Assembly (NCBI RefSeq): GCF_030506325.1
Contig: NZ_CP120683.1
Span: 1,798,001-1,862,000 of the forward strand
Origin: Tunicatimonas pelagia
GTDB lineage: Bacteria; Bacteroidota; Bacteroidia; Cytophagales; Cyclobacteriaceae
Reading direction: 5' to 3'
Length of the DNA: 64,000 nt
Within the stretch, counting starts at the first letter, position 1. Each line of letters starts with the position of its first letter. The notes beneath the pieces were generated by a model, which was given only the letters and a program-made list of their open reading frames with translations, was not told the origin of the DNA and searched no databases. A program made the translations under genes and the position numbers. Shown one piece after another: positions 17,751-28,794 of this stretch.

Positions 17751-20700
17751 TCACCGCTCGATGCCCAGCTTCTTCATCCGCGATTCCAGCGTAGAAGGGT
17801 TGAGTCCGATCATTTGAGCAGCCCCTTTTTTTCCACGAACACGCCAATGGGTAGCTTCCAGCACCTTGAGCAGTGCCTGCCGTTCCAGCGCATCCTTCTG
17901 CTCACTGATGTAAGCTTCCGTGATCTGGTCAGAAGGGGGTAGCGGAGATGCTCCGGATAGCACCGGCTTCGCGCTGGGTATCATCTTAGAAAGCACCCCA
18001 TCGATTTTGCGACCGCTGGCGACAATCACCGCGTGCTCGACTATGTTGCGCAGTTCACGGACATTGCCCGGAAAGTCACCATGCTTCAGCGTGCGCATTG
18101 CCCCCTTGGTGAAGCCCCGGTATGGCTGCCCGATATGGCGACTGTACTGCCGGGCAAAGTGCTCAGCCAGCAACGGAATATCTTCCGGCCGCTCGCGCAA
18201 GGGCGTCAAACCAATCGGAAAGGTACTGAGGCGATAGTAAAGGTCAGCCCGAAACTTACCGGTTGCGACTGACTCGAGCAGGGTTCGGTTAGTCGCCGCG
18301 ACTACCCGAAAATCCGATTTGATAGGGATGTTGCCCCCCACCCGTTCAAACTCCTGCTCTTGCAGCACCCGCAGCAGCTTGGCTTGCATGCTGAGCGGCA
18401 GCTCTCCAATTTCGTCCAGAAAAACCGTGCCCCGGTGCGCCAACTCAAACTTTCCAATCCGCTGCTGCATCGCCCCGGTAAAGGCTCCCTTCTCGTGGCC
18501 AAACAACTCACTTTCAAAGAGAGACTCAGGGATGGCCGCGCAGTTGATCTTCACCAGCAGGTGCTGGCTACGGGGCGAGGCTTGGTGGATGGCCCGAGCG
18601 ACCAACTCCTTGCCCGTGCCGGTCTCGCCCTGCACCAGCACCGTGGCATCCGTAGAAGCGACCTGCTCAATCTGGCGGAACATGCGTTGTAAGCTATCGC
18701 TCTGACCGATAATCTCACTGAAGTGGTACTTACGGGTGACCTCTTCCAACAAGTACTCATTTTCCTGACGCAATTGGTCATTTAGCCGGGCTATCTCTAT
18801 TTGGGCGAGCTGCCGATCCAGGGCCAGGGCCAACGTGTCCACAAGCCTTTCCATTAAGGTAAGCTGCTCTGTGCTATAGGCCTGTTTCTTTTGGGCGAAA
18901 AGATCAATGTATGCATTGGTATGCTGGGATAGGGGAACTGAGAGGGAGAGTATACTCCCCATCTGCCATTTATTAGCAATATGGGTAGCCAGTAGTTCAG
19001 TTGTGCCTCCTTCGGGAAAGTCAGTAAGTGTATGATACCTTTTGCGCTGCTGCTGTAGCTTGTAAAAATCTTGGTTGGAAAGAGCGAGTAAATCAATCAG
19101 CTTGCCCTTATCCAATACCTGATATTCTCCCTTTCCAGTAGCCATCAGGTAATGGCAAAACGGCTGAGCAGTATCAGCGGTAGTACAGCCGATCATCCGG
19201 AAGGATAAATGATTTTGCAAAATGTCGGCAATGGCCTCAAACTTCTCAGGCAAACCGTCATGCAGCTCCAGTGCTTTAATGAGCTCTACCTCTAGGGCCT
19301 TTTCATCAGCTTTTTGCCGTATTTGCTCGTTCGCCAGTACGTTACTCACCGCAACGGCCAGTTGATCGGCAATGGCCTGGAAAAGAGGAAAGTAAGCTTC
19401 GTTGTACGCGTTCTTCCGGAACGAGTTGAGAATCAGACTTCCGAATACTTTGTTCGCCGTTTTTAGCGGCGTATACATAAAGTGCTGAACCGGTGACCGC
19501 TCTATAAAGTCGGACAACGGAAAGTCCTGGTACGCAAGCAATTCTTCTTTGGTGATGATGCCTGTCTGTTGGGTAGTCTTGCGCGTCATGGAATCTACGG
19601 GATGAAACCCAGCCAGCCCGACGGCCATCAAACTACGCGGGTCCTGGGGATCAAAGTGATGCTTAGAAGAGACCAGGTCTTGCCAGGACGTGTCCTGATT
19701 ATCCAACACGATAACAGCCAGGTAGTCCATAGGAATGTAGGGGGACACCTTGTTGTAGATCACCTTGAACATCTGCTGGCGATCCTGGATACTGGCTACG
19801 GCCTCGCTGATACCCAGCAGGGTTTCTTTGAACTGTTTTTCTTCTAACAGTTGTTCGGTGGCCATGATGTTGCCTACGGCTACTGAAAGCTGCTCGGTTA
19901 CATTTTTGAACAGGGTGTGCTGCTCAGGGGGAAAAAAATTGATCGCTTTTGCATTGATACAGAACATACCCAATGTACGATCGCCCACTCTTAGGTTGGC
20001 TGCCAGACAATCGCGATAACCATCATCTGGAAAATCATAGAGTTGGAACTGGTAATAGTCAGGAAACTTTTTGTTTAGTTCCTTAAAGTCAAACAATTTC
20101 ACCCTATCACTGGCATCTATTTCCGCCATCATCCACTCGATGAGCGAATCTGGATGGTGGACCTTCTTGGTTCCCTGCTCGACAATCTTGAAGCTTAAGG
20201 CTGATTCTGAAATATTAGGGTATATTCCGGCAACATCACTATGAAATTGGCCTTCCTCTGATAGTAAAAACACACCAACATCCTCAAACCGGAAGATGGG
20301 CTGAAGTATCTCCATCACATATTGTAAAAACTCGGGCAAGCTGCGCAGACGGGTCACCCCTTCGGTAATCTTGAGCAACTGGGTTTTTTCTTGTTCACGT
20401 TTAAGCACTTTTTCGCTAGACATCACATTGTTGACGGCTACCGCTAGCTGGTCGGCAATGGCTTGAAAAAGTGGAAACTGAGATGCTGAGAAGAAATCAG
20501 CCTCCAATGAGTTGAATGCGAGCATCCCAATGTGTTTTCCCCCAATATTGAGTAAAGCCATTAAGGATTCTTGATAGCCAACTGCTTGAATCGCCTGAAA
20601 CTGGTAATAATCGGGAAAACGGTCAAATGCTATTTTTTCATAAGGCAGTATCATTAGCCCACGGGCTTCGTGCAACTGATTAAAAACCCATTCCAGGGCA

Positions 20701-22562
20701 GAGTCCTTAAAGGGTATTTTCTCTACACCGGATTGATTGACCGCTTCATTTACCACAGATTCAGATATTTCAGGCATTACCGTTGCCCAATCCGAAACAT
20801 TTCCTTCTTCATCGAGAACAAAGAGCCCTACATCATAAAAGCCAAAGATGGGTTTGACTTGCTCGAATATCGTCTTGAGTAGTTGTTTTCGATCGTGTAT
20901 ACTGGCCACCGCCTCGCTGATACCCAGTAGGGTTTCTTTGAACTGCTTTTCTTCCACTAACCGTTCATTGGCCAGCACGTTGGCCACCGCCACACTCATT
21001 TGCTCGGCAATGGCGGTGAACAGTGGCAGATACGTTTCGGTGTAGAAATCTTCCTGCTTACTATTAAAGCAGATCATTCCAATCGCCTCTCCTCCGTAAG
21101 TCAGCGGTCCGCCAATCATTTGTCGTAGTCCAGCATCGTGCATCATCGGTAGTTGCGGATGATCATTTAAGAAGTCTTCTATCAAAAACAATCCGGATCC
21201 CTGTTGCATCATCGTGTCTACTACTGAACCCGGATGATGATAGCGGTAATGCCTTCCGTGCTGTTGCTCAATAGCATCTTGGACCCAAAAATTTACTATT
21301 TCGGCATCCACCAGTTCGTAGTGGTGCTGCTTATCTTCGGTGAGCACAAACAAGCCGTAGCTGTCGTAGGGGAAGATGGGCTGGATGCGCTCGTAGATCG
21401 TCTTGAGTAGCTGCTTTCGGTCTTGCACTTCGGTGATGGCCTGGCTGATGGTAAGCAACTGCTCTATCCGTTGCTTTTGGGCTAGTACCCGTTCATTAGC
21501 CAGCACATTGGCCGCAGCTACGCTCACCTGTTCACTGATTGCTTCAAACATCGGTAGATGCTGTTCGGTGTAGAAGTCTTCCTGTTCACTCGCGAAGCAC
21601 AACATCCCGATGGCTTCCCCGCCGTAGGTCAAAGGCCCCGCGATAAGTCGGCGCCAGCCTAGCTGGTAGGCGATGGAAGCCTGCGGATGATTCATATGAT
21701 CAGCCAAACGAAACAATCCTGGCCCTGCCTGCATCCAGTGTTCCACATTGGACCCAGCGTGCTCATAACGATGATGAGCTCCGTACTGCTGCTCAATAGC
21801 CATCATCGTAGGATCATCATCCATCACCTCAGCGTCAACCAACTCGTAGTGATACTGCTTATCTTCGGTGAGTACGAACAAGCCGTAGCTGTCGTAGGGG
21901 AAGATGGGCCTGATGCGCTCGTAGATGGTCTTAAGCAATTGCTTCCGGTCTTTTACCTCGGTAATAGCCTGGCTGATGGTGAGCAGTTGCTCTATCCGTT
22001 GCTTCTGGGCGAGCACTTCTTCATTAGCCAGCACATGACTCAGAGCTACGGCCACCTGGTCGGCCACCGCCTGAAACAAAGCAAACTGCTCGGGGCGGAA
22101 GTGATCTTTCTCTAGGCTATTTAAGCAAAACATCCCGATCAGTTCGCTGCGTGCCTGTAGGGTGGTAATTAGGCAGTCACGAAACTTAAGATGCGCTAAG
22201 ACGTCGGCGGCCGGATAGTCGGCAAACTGTTTCGTCAATTCAGCAAAGTCGAGCAGCACCGGCCCTTCTGCGGTGATACTTTGTTGTACCATAAACTCGA
22301 TGGGTGAGCCATGATAGTACAGCCGCTTCGCATAATCCGTGTAAGATTGCGACAAGTTAGCCGCTGATGGACTAATAGAAGGATCTAACACCGCTAGATC
22401 GTAGCAGTAGTCTTCTGCTTCGTTCACCACAAACAAACCTATGTCGTAGAACCCAAATACCGACTGTAGTTCGGTGACGATAGTGCGGAGCAGCTCGGTC
22501 GTGTCGCGGGTGCTGGCAATGGCGGTGCTCAGGCGGGTCAACAGACGGAAATCGTTTATCAT
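17751..22562 (-). CDS. Sigma-54-dependent transcriptional activator with seven GAF-like modules
   Basis: 1603 aa, the largest of the three. Seven GAF-like modules separated by QRIEQLL..ISQAI or [13 protein letters not shown] linkers fill roughly residues 1-1270. AAA+ follows, with Walker [15 protein letters not shown] near residue 1358, FLDEIGE and the sensor/arginine region, then a Fis-type HTH ([20 protein letters not shown]). Modules 2 and 3 are almost identical ([30 protein letters not shown]), showing recent internal duplication. It is cytoplasmic, with no receiver domain. Likely signal: several small ligands or redox states read by the GAF array. It is divergent from the SDR gene at 22863, a natural target. 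Confidence 0.93.
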   Translation of the reverse strand: MINDFRLLTRLSTAIASTRDTTELLRTIVTELQSVFGFYDIGLFVVNEAEDYCYDLAVLDPSISPSAANLSQSYTDYAKRLYYHGSPIEFMVQQSITAEGPVLLDFAELTKQFADYPAADVLAHLKFRDCLITTLQARSELIGMFCLNSLEKDHFRPEQFALFQAVADQVAVALSHVLANEEVLAQKQRIEQLLTISQAITEVKDRKQLLKTIYERIRPIFPYDSYGLFVLTEDKQYHYELVDAEVMDDDPTMMAIEQQYGAHHRYEHAGSNVEHWMQAGPGLFRLADHMNHPQASIAYQLGWRRLIAGPLTYGGEAIGMLCFASEQEDFYTEQHLPMFEAISEQVSVAAANVLANERVLAQKQRIEQLLTISQAITEVQDRKQLLKTIYERIQPIFPYDSYGLFVLTEDKQHHYELVDAEIVNFWVQDAIEQQHGRHYRYHHPGSVVDTMMQQGSGLFLIEDFLNDHPQLPMMHDAGLRQMIGGPLTYGGEAIGMICFNSKQEDFYTETYLPLFTAIAEQMSVAVANVLANERLVEEKQFKETLLGISEAVASIHDRKQLLKTIFEQVKPIFGFYDVGLFVLDEEGNVSDWATVMPEISESVVNEAVNQSGVEKIPFKDSALEWVFNQLHEARGLMILPYEKIAFDRFPDYYQFQAIQAVGYQESLMALLNIGGKHIGMLAFNSLEADFFSASQFPLFQAIADQLAVAVNNVMSSEKVLKREQEKTQLLKITEGVTRLRSLPEFLQYVMEILQPIFRFEDVGVFLLSEEGQFHSDVAGIYPNISESALSFKIVEQGTKKVHHPDSLIEWMMAEIDASDRVKLFDFKELNKKFPDYYQFQLYDFPDDGYRDCLAANLRVGDRTLGMFCINAKAINFFPPEQHTLFKNVTEQLSVAVGNIMATEQLLEEKQFKETLLGISEAVASIQDRQQMFKVIYNKVSPYIPMDYLAVIVLDNQDTSWQDLVSSKHHFDPQDPRSLMAVGLAGFHPVDSMTRKTTQQTGIITKEELLAYQDFPLSDFIERSPVQHFMYTPLKTANKVFGSLILNSFRKNAYNEAYFPLFQAIADQLAVAVSNVLANEQIRQKADEKALEVELIKALELHDGLPEKFEAIADILQNHLSFRMIGCTTADTAQPFCHYLMATGKGEYQVLDKGKLIDLLALSNQDFYKLQQQRKRYHTLTDFPEGGTTELLATHIANKWQMGSILSLSVPLSQHTNAYIDLFAQKKQAYSTEQLTLMERLVDTLALALDRQLAQIEIARLNDQLRQENEYLLEEVTRKYHFSEIIGQSDSLQRMFRQIEQVASTDATVLVQGETGTGKELVARAIHQASPRSQHLLVKINCAAIPESLFESELFGHEKGAFTGAMQQRIGKFELAHRGTVFLDEIGELPLSMQAKLLRVLQEQEFERVGGNIPIKSDFRVVAATNRTLLESVATGKFRADLYYRLSTFPIGLTPLRERPEDIPLLAEHFARQYSRHIGQPYRGFTKGAMRTLKHGDFPGNVRELRNIVEHAVIVASGRKIDGVLSKMIPSAKPVLSGASPLPPSDQITEAYISEQKDALERQALLKVLEATHWRVRGKKGAAQMIGLNPSTLESRMKKLGIER

Positions 22563-22862
22563 AATATTAGGGCCCCTTAGCTGTTTGGAAAGTATTGACA
22601 GATTACGAAGTTCGCTCGCAAACTACACCGTAGCAGTGACGATTGCCAGAAAAAGCACGAAGTTATCGGGGATTCCTTGACTTATTTACCGGATAATTTC
22701 CGGGTATTCTTTACTTCCACCCACCAAAAAAATTCTTATTATATACTAATGTATTGATAGTCAGCCCTTTATTTGTTTTCTGTAGATTATTGATGTTTTT
22801 GGTATCATATAGGGTAGGCTGCTATTAAACAATTTTATTTTTTACCTAACCTTATCCCTATC
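22563..22862. promoter_or_regulatory. Divergent intergenic region with inverted repeat CCGGA-N5-TCCGG
   Basis: This 300-bp region separates the seven-GAF activator from an SDR gene. It holds a perfect inverted repeat CCGGA-TAATT-TCCGG at 22689-22703, a plausible dimer-binding operator about 130 bp upstream of the activator start and 160 bp upstream of the SDR. A short CCTAATATTA stretch abuts the activator start, resembling the degenerate site near 4822-4836. No convincing sigma-54 promoter is present. Confidence 0.35.
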
Positions 22863-23630
22863 ATGTTTAACCTAGATAGAAAAGTTGCCTTGGTCACCGG
22901 CGGAAGCCGGGGCTTAGGTGCCCAGTACGCCCTTCAGCTAGCCGAAGCGGGCAGCGATATTATTTTGACCTACCGAAGCAACCGCGACGAGGCAGAGGCT
23001 TCCGTAGAGCGCATCAAGCAAGTGGGACGTCAGGCGGTGGGCTTGCCGCTGGATGTGGCCGACCACGCCTCATTTGATAATTTTGCCGAACGGGTCACGA
23101 GCGTGCTTCAGGAACGTTGGGAACGACAACAATTTGATTTTTTGATCAACAACGCCGGTATTGACAGCCATTCTTTGATTGCTCAAACCAGCGAAGAGAC
23201 CTTCGATCAGGTGTTTAACGTCCACTTCAAAGGTGTATACTTCCTGACCCAACGCGCCCTTCCCCTGCTGGCCGACGGCGGACGAATTATCAATATTTCT
23301 ACCGGGCTGGCGCGGTTCTCATTCCCCGGTTACGGTGCTTATGCTTCGGCCAAAGGAGCCGTAGAAGTGTTCACCCGCTACCTGGCGAAGGAGCTGGGCG
23401 ATCGGAAGATCACCGCCAACGTGGTGGCCCCCGGGGTCATTGAGACCGACTTTACAGCACCGGCTTTTGAGCACAACCCCCAAATGAAGGATATGCTGGC
23501 GCAGCAAACGGCCCTCGGCCGGGTGGGGCAACCCGAAGATGTGAGCGGCGTCATCGCTTTTTTATGTTCCGACGAAGCCCGCTGGATCACTGGTCAGCGC
23601 TTGGAAGCTTCGGGCGGTATGTTTTTGTAA
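22863..23630 (+). CDS. Short-chain dehydrogenase/reductase
   Basis: 255 aa classical SDR. Cofactor loop TGGSRGLG, NNAG, catalytic Ser in INISTGLARF and Y-x-x-x-K in YGAYASAKGA are all present. The insert ERVTSVLQERWERQQFDFLINNAG is typical of a subgroup often annotated as 3-ketoacyl-ACP reductase-like. Cytoplasmic. It is transcribed away from the GAF activator and 33 bp upstream of a second, exported SDR. Substrate unknown. Confidence 0.9.
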   Translation: MFNLDRKVALVTGGSRGLGAQYALQLAEAGSDIILTYRSNRDEAEASVERIKQVGRQAVGLPLDVADHASFDNFAERVTSVLQERWERQQFDFLINNAGIDSHSLIAQTSEETFDQVFNVHFKGVYFLTQRALPLLADGGRIINISTGLARFSFPGYGAYASAKGAVEVFTRYLAKELGDRKITANVVAPGVIETDFTAPAFEHNPQMKDMLAQQTALGRVGQPEDVSGVIAFLCSDEARWITGQRLEASGGMFL

Positions 23631-23663
23631 GTCCAATCTATCCATTCTTACATCACTAAACCA

Positions 23664-24533
23664 ATGAGTAGTATTCATAATAATCGTCGTGAAGCCCTCA
23701 AGGGAATGGCCCTGGGCACAGTAGGATTAGTTGCCACCGGCACCAACCTATCCGCCAAAACTGCAGCGGGCTGGTCCCTGGCCAAAAACGAACTGAAGGG
23801 AAAAGTAGCCATCGTCACCGGTGCCCGTGCTAACCTGGGAAAGGGCTTCGCCATCGCCCTGGCGGAGGCGGGGGCCGATGTAGTGGTGCACCATCACCTA
23901 CCCCCCACCCAAGACCAGGCCGAAGAGACAGCCAAGCTATGCCAAAAACACGGTGCTAAGACGGCCATTGCGGTTGGCGACCTGGGGCAAGCTGACAACG
24001 TAAAAAAGCTCTTTGATATCGCCGAAAATCAACTGGGCGGAGTCGATATCGTCGTACACAGTGCCGGAGCTATCGAAAAGGCACCCATCGCTGAAATCAC
24101 CGACGAGCAGTTTGAACGGGTGATGAACATCAACTTTCGGGGCACCTTCCTGGTACTGCGGGAGGCCGCCAAACGTATTCGCGATGAGGGACGTATCATC
24201 AACATCAGCTCCTCTATCACCGCTGGGCAAACTCCTAACTACGGGGTATACGCCGGCTCTAAGGCCGGGCTGGAGCAGATGGCCATGGCCCTGTCCAATG
24301 AGCTGGGCCCTCGCCGTATTACGGTAAATAACGTAGCTCCCGGGCCGCTCGATAACTCTTTCTTCCATGGAGAAGAAAACCCTCAGTCGGTAGAATACGC
24401 TACGAATATGGCACCACTTAAGCGGCTGGGGAAGGAAGACGATATAGTGCCAGTAGTAGCCATGCTAGCCACCTCGCAAGCACTGTGGCTCAACGGTCAG
24501 ACCATCTACGTGAACAACGGCTACGCTAGCTAG
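23664..24533 (+). CDS. SDR family oxidoreductase with Tat-type signal peptide
   Basis: 289 aa. The N-terminus NNRREALKGMALGTVGLVATG has a twin-arginine motif followed by a hydrophobic stretch, so the folded protein is probably exported by Tat. The SDR core begins near residue 47: TGARANLGKG, catalytic Ser in INISSSITAG and Y-x-x-x-K in YGVYAGSKAG. Export with bound NAD(P) would resemble glucose-fructose oxidoreductase. If the Tat signal is not used, it is simply a cytoplasmic SDR. Follows the previous SDR by 33 bp; a terminator-like hairpin comes after. Confidence 0.87.
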   Translation: MSSIHNNRREALKGMALGTVGLVATGTNLSAKTAAGWSLAKNELKGKVAIVTGARANLGKGFAIALAEAGADVVVHHHLPPTQDQAEETAKLCQKHGAKTAIAVGDLGQADNVKKLFDIAENQLGGVDIVVHSAGAIEKAPIAEITDEQFERVMNINFRGTFLVLREAAKRIRDEGRIINISSSITAGQTPNYGVYAGSKAGLEQMAMALSNELGPRRITVNNVAPGPLDNSFFHGEENPQSVEYATNMAPLKRLGKEDDIVPVVAMLATSQALWLNGQTIYVNNGYAS

Positions 24534-24555
24534 TGCCGAGGACACCAGTACGAAT

Positions 24556-24586
24556 GAAAGGCTATTTCTTTGGGGGTAGCCCTTTC
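24556..24586 (+). terminator. Intrinsic terminator-like hairpin after the SDR pair
   Basis: GAAAGGCTA (24556-24564) pairs with TAGCCCTTTC (24577-24586) with one bulge. The A-rich left and T-rich right flanks belong to the stem, a form common in Bacteroidota. It lies 23 bp after the stop codon of the exported SDR. Confidence 0.5.
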
Positions 24587-24673
24587 TGGCAACTACTTTC
24601 ACGGCTGTTTCTGGAAGAGAATAAGCACATCTGCGTAGTATTCAGCTAGCTTGCTTACGAAACTAATTTTTTT

Positions 24674-24962
24674 ATGAGCTACACGACCATTTTTTTAGTG
24701 ACCGTATTCACCGTAGAAGGTTGCCGGGCGGTGTACGACATTCCACCCCAGCAGTAGCACCCTGGGGCAGGTAAAAACTGTAAGCGGGACTGTACTACGC
24801 GGACGGCTGCACTACAGCGAGGCGCACGACCGGGTGTTGCTCAAGGCGGGCGATTCAGCGACGATCCGGGTGTTTTCGACTCAGGATGCCGAAGCATTCA
24901 CTTACCATGATTGCTGCGAGCACCGATCCTTCGTTAAGTTGAGGGGGTACACCGTCGTTTGA
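24674..24962 (+). pseudogene. Small lipoprotein-like gene broken by a frameshift
   Basis: ATG at 24674 opens MSYTTIFLVTVFTVEGCRAVYD, a lipoprotein-like signal with a Cys, but stops after 27 codons at 24755-24757. The +1 frame continues from about 24740 as a convincing coding stretch (TLGQVKTVSGTVLRGRLHYS...RGYTVV) to TGA at 24960-24962. A single frameshift in 24710-24755 would join them into a protein of about 95 aa. No family recognised. It may be a decaying gene or a sequencing error. It occupies most of the 480-bp gap between the SDR and the first universal stress protein. Confidence 0.5.
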
Positions 24963-25013
24963 TATTCTTTCAGCTAATACAATAATACTTGACTATACCT
25001 TACAATTTTTACC

Positions 25014-25850
25014 ATGAGTACTGTACTAATTCCGCTGGACCTTACTTACTTGAGTAAATGCGCTTTAGAGTTTGGTTCTCAACTGGCCAACCTGATGCAA
25101 GCGCGCTTACACCTGATTTCTGTAGTAGAGCCCCCTCGTCAGGGGCGGTTTCGGGTAAGCTCCGGAGAGTACGAGCCGGACTCGATGGGCCATTTCTACC
25201 AACAGCAACTACTTCGTATCAAAGCTAGCCAAGTAGAAGAGCACCAGGACGAATTGCAACAGTGGTTTCCCGCGTTGGATATCGCCCCCACGGTGCGGGT
25301 CGGCGACCCACTGCCCACCGTGCTTGACGAGATTGAACAGCAAGCCATTGATCTGGTGATCATCGGCGGTGACTGCTTTCATGCTTCTGATCATGCTTTG
25401 GAGCAGCTTATCCGGGAATCAACCTGTCCGGTGCTGGTGGTGAAGTGCCGTTTAGACAAGATTACCTCCTACCGGGATGTGGTTTTGCTAGTAGACCCTC
25501 AGCGGGACGATAGTCAGGTGCTAAGTCACCTGATCGTACTGCAACGCTGGCTCAACGCCCGGCTTCATCTGCTTTGGGTAAATACGCCGAACCGGTTTAC
25601 GGCCACCAAAGCGGCGACACAAACACTGGATCGCTACCGGATCAAGTACGGTTTGGATCATGCCCACCCGGTGCTGTGGGACGATGAAAGCGAGACCGAG
25701 GGGCTGCTGCGCTACAGCCAGTCGTTGGATCACGCTTTTTTAGCACTGGCGGTGCATTCCCGCAGCTTCGTTCAGCGGTTGCTGCGTAGCGACCCCGCGA
25801 GCCAGCTCATTACTTCGTCCGCTCATCCGGTCTGGACCTTCGGCCACTAA
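25014..25850 (+). CDS. Two-domain universal stress protein
   Basis: 278 aa made of two UspA-like halves (about 1-145 and 150-275). The first half opens VLIPLDLTYLSKCALEFGSQLA and ends IRESTCPVLVVK. The second opens DVVLLVDPQRDDSQVLSHL. The ATP-binding G-x2-G-x9-G-S/T motif is weak, so ATP binding is uncertain. Cytoplasmic stress protein of the Bacteroidota type. It stands 88 bp before a second copy of the same length, an evident tandem duplication. Confidence 0.85.
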   Translation: MSTVLIPLDLTYLSKCALEFGSQLANLMQARLHLISVVEPPRQGRFRVSSGEYEPDSMGHFYQQQLLRIKASQVEEHQDELQQWFPALDIAPTVRVGDPLPTVLDEIEQQAIDLVIIGGDCFHASDHALEQLIRESTCPVLVVKCRLDKITSYRDVVLLVDPQRDDSQVLSHLIVLQRWLNARLHLLWVNTPNRFTATKAATQTLDRYRIKYGLDHAHPVLWDDESETEGLLRYSQSLDHAFLALAVHSRSFVQRLLRSDPASQLITSSAHPVWTFGH

Positions 25851-25937
25851 ACGCATACGCTTTTGGTGGCTGAAGCTTGGTAAGTACGGATTTTAAAGGC
25901 GACCATTCAATTTCATTCACTATTTCCCTAATCAATC

Positions 25938-26774
25938 ATGAACCCGATATTAATTCCCTTAGATTTAACCTATCTGAGCCAGTGCGCGCTCACCTTTGGC
26001 ACCCAACTGGCCGAGCACCTTCGCGTGTCGGTGCATCTGTTCTCGACCGTGCCTTCGGTGCCTTCGGGTGGCCCCATGGTCGGCCCCGGCGAGTATGTAA
26101 CCAACTCCAAAAGTAGTTTTTATGAACGGCAGGAAGTAGCCGAAAAGACCATTGAGGTCACAGAGCATATTGCTACGCTTCGGCAGTGGCACCCCTCGCT
26201 TGACATGGCTCCTACGGTTCGGGTCGGCGATCCTGTGCCTACTTTACTGGACGAGATGCAGCAGCATATGCCCCAGCTAATGGTCTTTGGCAGCGACTGC
26301 TATAATACTTCTGATGCCCAGCTGGATCGTCTCATCCGACAGACCGCTTGCCCGGTGCTCACGGTAAAGTGCCACCTGGCACCCCCGGAAGCGTACCGCG
26401 ATATTGTCTTTCTGGTAGACCCCGAGCGGGATCATCAGCGAATTATCTATCATTTGGCGACCTTGCAACGGTGGCTGGATGCCCGGCTACACCTGCTGCG
26501 GGTAAACACTCCCGATAACTATACGACAACCCTACCGGCCACTGATATGCTTAAAAAGTTTGTCGTGCAGCACCAGCTCGAGAACGTCTCCTCGCTGGTG
26601 GTGAGCGCGCCCACGGAGTACGAGGGCCTGATGCAGTACGGCGAGTCATTGGAACAGGCAGTCATCGCACTGGGTACGCACTCCCGAAGCTTCTTGCAGC
26701 GGCTTTTGCGTCCCAACTCGGAAGGTGAGCTGATTGCCGCCTCGGCCCACCCGGTCTGGACCTTTGGGGGATGA
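25938..26774 (+). CDS. Two-domain universal stress protein (tandem paralogue)
   Basis: 278 aa, colinear with the preceding gene (ILIPLDLTYLSQCALTFGTQLAEHL; VRVGDPVPTLLDEM; SAHPVWTFGG at the end). The two proteins differ at many positions outside these blocks, so the duplication is not recent. Same two-half UspA architecture and no membrane segments. Such pairs may form heterodimers. The ATP-binding loop is again degenerate. Confidence 0.85.
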   Translation: MNPILIPLDLTYLSQCALTFGTQLAEHLRVSVHLFSTVPSVPSGGPMVGPGEYVTNSKSSFYERQEVAEKTIEVTEHIATLRQWHPSLDMAPTVRVGDPVPTLLDEMQQHMPQLMVFGSDCYNTSDAQLDRLIRQTACPVLTVKCHLAPPEAYRDIVFLVDPERDHQRIIYHLATLQRWLDARLHLLRVNTPDNYTTTLPATDMLKKFVVQHQLENVSSLVVSAPTEYEGLMQYGESLEQAVIALGTHSRSFLQRLLRPNSEGELIAASAHPVWTFGG

Positions 26775-26876
26775 GCCAGAAAGCAGATGGCTTCCTGGCT
26801 ACCGGGTCGCTATGATGGTTTCTTAGCGTCAGATTTTTTGTAAAAGAAATTATTTAACACCTTAAACGAAGCAAAA

Positions 26877-27788
26877 ATGAAAGCACTGACCAAAGATTCG
26901 CGCAATGAAATCAATATGCCGCTGGTGGGATTTGGCACCTATCAGTTATCAACTAAGGAAGCTGAAACAAGCGTCACCGAAGCCTTGAAAGCGGGATACC
27001 GACACATAGATTCGGCCGAAGGCTACCAAAACGAAGAAGGCACCGGTAGAGCCCTCAAGGCGTCTGGCCTATCACGAGACGACTTCTTTATCACGACCAA
27101 GCTCTTCCCCGGAAACAAACAGTGGGATGCCCCTGAAAAAACCTATGAGCAAACCGTTGAAACCCTTAAAAAGCAACTTGCTGATCTACAACTGGATCAC
27201 GTAGACCTGTATCTGATTCATGCCCCCCTGGCTGAGCTAAGACTAGAGCAATGGAAGGCTTTGGTGGAGCTTAAAAAGTTAGGGCTAACCAAGCACATTG
27301 GGGTATCCAATTACGATGAAACCAGAATCCATGAGCTATTGAGTGCCGGTTTGCCCAAACCCGAGGCCAATCAAATTGAATTTCATCCCATCAACACGCA
27401 GCCAGGGTTATCCAAATTTATGAGTGAACATTCGATGGCGCCCATTGCCTACAGCTCACTAGCCCCGCTGGCCAATTGGAGAATGGCCGAAGGGCAGGGA
27501 GGGGAAGTACTGGCTGAGAAAAAACAGGAGGCTCAAGGGGTGATTACCGAAGTGGCCCATGAGCTAAACGTGACGGAAGCAAAATTGCTACTACGATGGG
27601 GACTACAGCACGGCTACGCCATCCTGACCAGAAGTACCAAGCCGGAACGCATCCAGGAAAACATTGATCTGTTTGATTTTGAGATTCCTCAGAGCCATAT
27701 GGATCGTCTGGATCAATTGAACCAAGATCAACCCTTTGCTTGGGCCGCCCACGGCCTCAACCCTATGGAAGCCGCTCCAGCACTTTAA
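26877..27788 (+). CDS. Aldo/keto reductase (2,5-diketogluconate reductase-like)
   Basis: 303 aa TIM-barrel oxidoreductase. The catalytic tetrad is visible: Asp and Tyr in HIDSAEGYQNE, Lys in ITTKLFP and His in LIHAP. GVSNYDETRIHELL and the NADPH-binding ILTRSTKPERIQENI also fit. It reduces aldehydes or ketones with NADPH in the cytoplasm. It is 28 bp upstream of a second aldo/keto reductase of a different subfamily, probably in one operon. Confidence 0.92.
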   Translation: MKALTKDSRNEINMPLVGFGTYQLSTKEAETSVTEALKAGYRHIDSAEGYQNEEGTGRALKASGLSRDDFFITTKLFPGNKQWDAPEKTYEQTVETLKKQLADLQLDHVDLYLIHAPLAELRLEQWKALVELKKLGLTKHIGVSNYDETRIHELLSAGLPKPEANQIEFHPINTQPGLSKFMSEHSMAPIAYSSLAPLANWRMAEGQGGEVLAEKKQEAQGVITEVAHELNVTEAKLLLRWGLQHGYAILTRSTKPERIQENIDLFDFEIPQSHMDRLDQLNQDQPFAWAAHGLNPMEAAPAL

Positions 27789-27816
27789 TTCATCAACCCA
27801 TAAAAAAGATAACATC

Positions 27817-28770
27817 ATGAAAAAGGTCAGTTTAGGAACGGCAGGGCTACAGGTACCCGCCATTGGGCTGGGATGTATGGGGATGTCTGAATTTTATGGA
27901 ACCACCTCAGAAGCACAAAACGTAAAGGTACTGGATCGGGCCGTGGATATCGGCTGCACGTTCTGGGATACCTCCGATATGTACGGCCCCTTCACCAATG
28001 AGCAATTGCTGGCCAAGGCCCTGAAAGGCCGCCGTGACCAGATTACCTTAGCCACCAAGTTTGGCATTGTTCGCCGTGAGGACGGTAGTTGGAACGGGAC
28101 AAAAGGAAGTCCTGAATACGTGAAAGCCAGTTGTGAAGCTTCTTTGAAGCGACTAAAAACCGATCATATTGATCTCTATTATCAGCACCGCATGGACCTT
28201 AACACTCCCATCGAGGAGACGGTGGGTGCCATGGCTGAACTGGTGAAAGAAGGGAAAGTCAAGTATCTGGGTCTTTGTGAGGTAGATGCTGATACCCTGG
28301 AAAGGGCGAATAGTGTTCATCCCATCAGTGTACTTCAAACCGAATACTCATTATGGACCCGAGAGGTAGAGGCAGAGATTCTACCCGCCGTAAAACGGCT
28401 CAACATAGGCTTTGTGGCCTATAGTCCATTAGGGCGCGGGTTTTTATCGGGGGCGATCCGTTCAAGGAGTGACTTGGAACCCGGAGATTGGCGATTAGAG
28501 AATCCCAGGTTCACCGAGGAAGCCATCGCCAAAAATAGTGAATTGGTAGACCAGGTACATGCAATTACCAACGACCTGGGAGTCACACCGGCGCAGGTGG
28601 CACTGGCTTGGTTACTGTCGAGAGACGTGAACTTGGCCACCATCCCGGGAACCAGAAAAATACACCGCCTAGAGGAGAATTGGGCATCGCAGGAGGTTGC
28701 TCTATCAGAAGAACATCTTGCTCAATTGGATGATCTTATCCACCAAGAGATAGCGGGAGATCGATATTGA
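27817..28770 (+). CDS. Aldo/keto reductase (YhdN/perakine-reductase-like)
   Basis: 317 aa from the ATG at 27817 (MKKVSLGTAGLQVPAIGLGCMGMS), which fits the family start better than the longer in-frame option overlapping the previous gene. Tetrad residues: Asp and Tyr in WDTSDMYGPFTNE, Lys in LATKFG and His in YYQHRMD. YSPLGRGFLSG and ATIPGTRKIHRLEEN are typical of this subfamily. NADPH-dependent carbonyl reductase. It is followed 24 bp later by a Tat-SDR. Confidence 0.92.
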   Translation: MKKVSLGTAGLQVPAIGLGCMGMSEFYGTTSEAQNVKVLDRAVDIGCTFWDTSDMYGPFTNEQLLAKALKGRRDQITLATKFGIVRREDGSWNGTKGSPEYVKASCEASLKRLKTDHIDLYYQHRMDLNTPIEETVGAMAELVKEGKVKYLGLCEVDADTLERANSVHPISVLQTEYSLWTREVEAEILPAVKRLNIGFVAYSPLGRGFLSGAIRSRSDLEPGDWRLENPRFTEEAIAKNSELVDQVHAITNDLGVTPAQVALAWLLSRDVNLATIPGTRKIHRLEENWASQEVALSEEHLAQLDDLIHQEIAGDRY

Positions 28771-28794
28771 TCGAATACTAAAACACTACACAGA

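Noticed and set aside
22633-22649. Sigma-54-like TGGCA...TGC on the minus strand upstream of the seven-GAF activator
   Set aside because: The GG and GC dinucleotides are eleven, not ten, bases apart, and the -12 side lacks TT. Spacing is strict for sigma-54.
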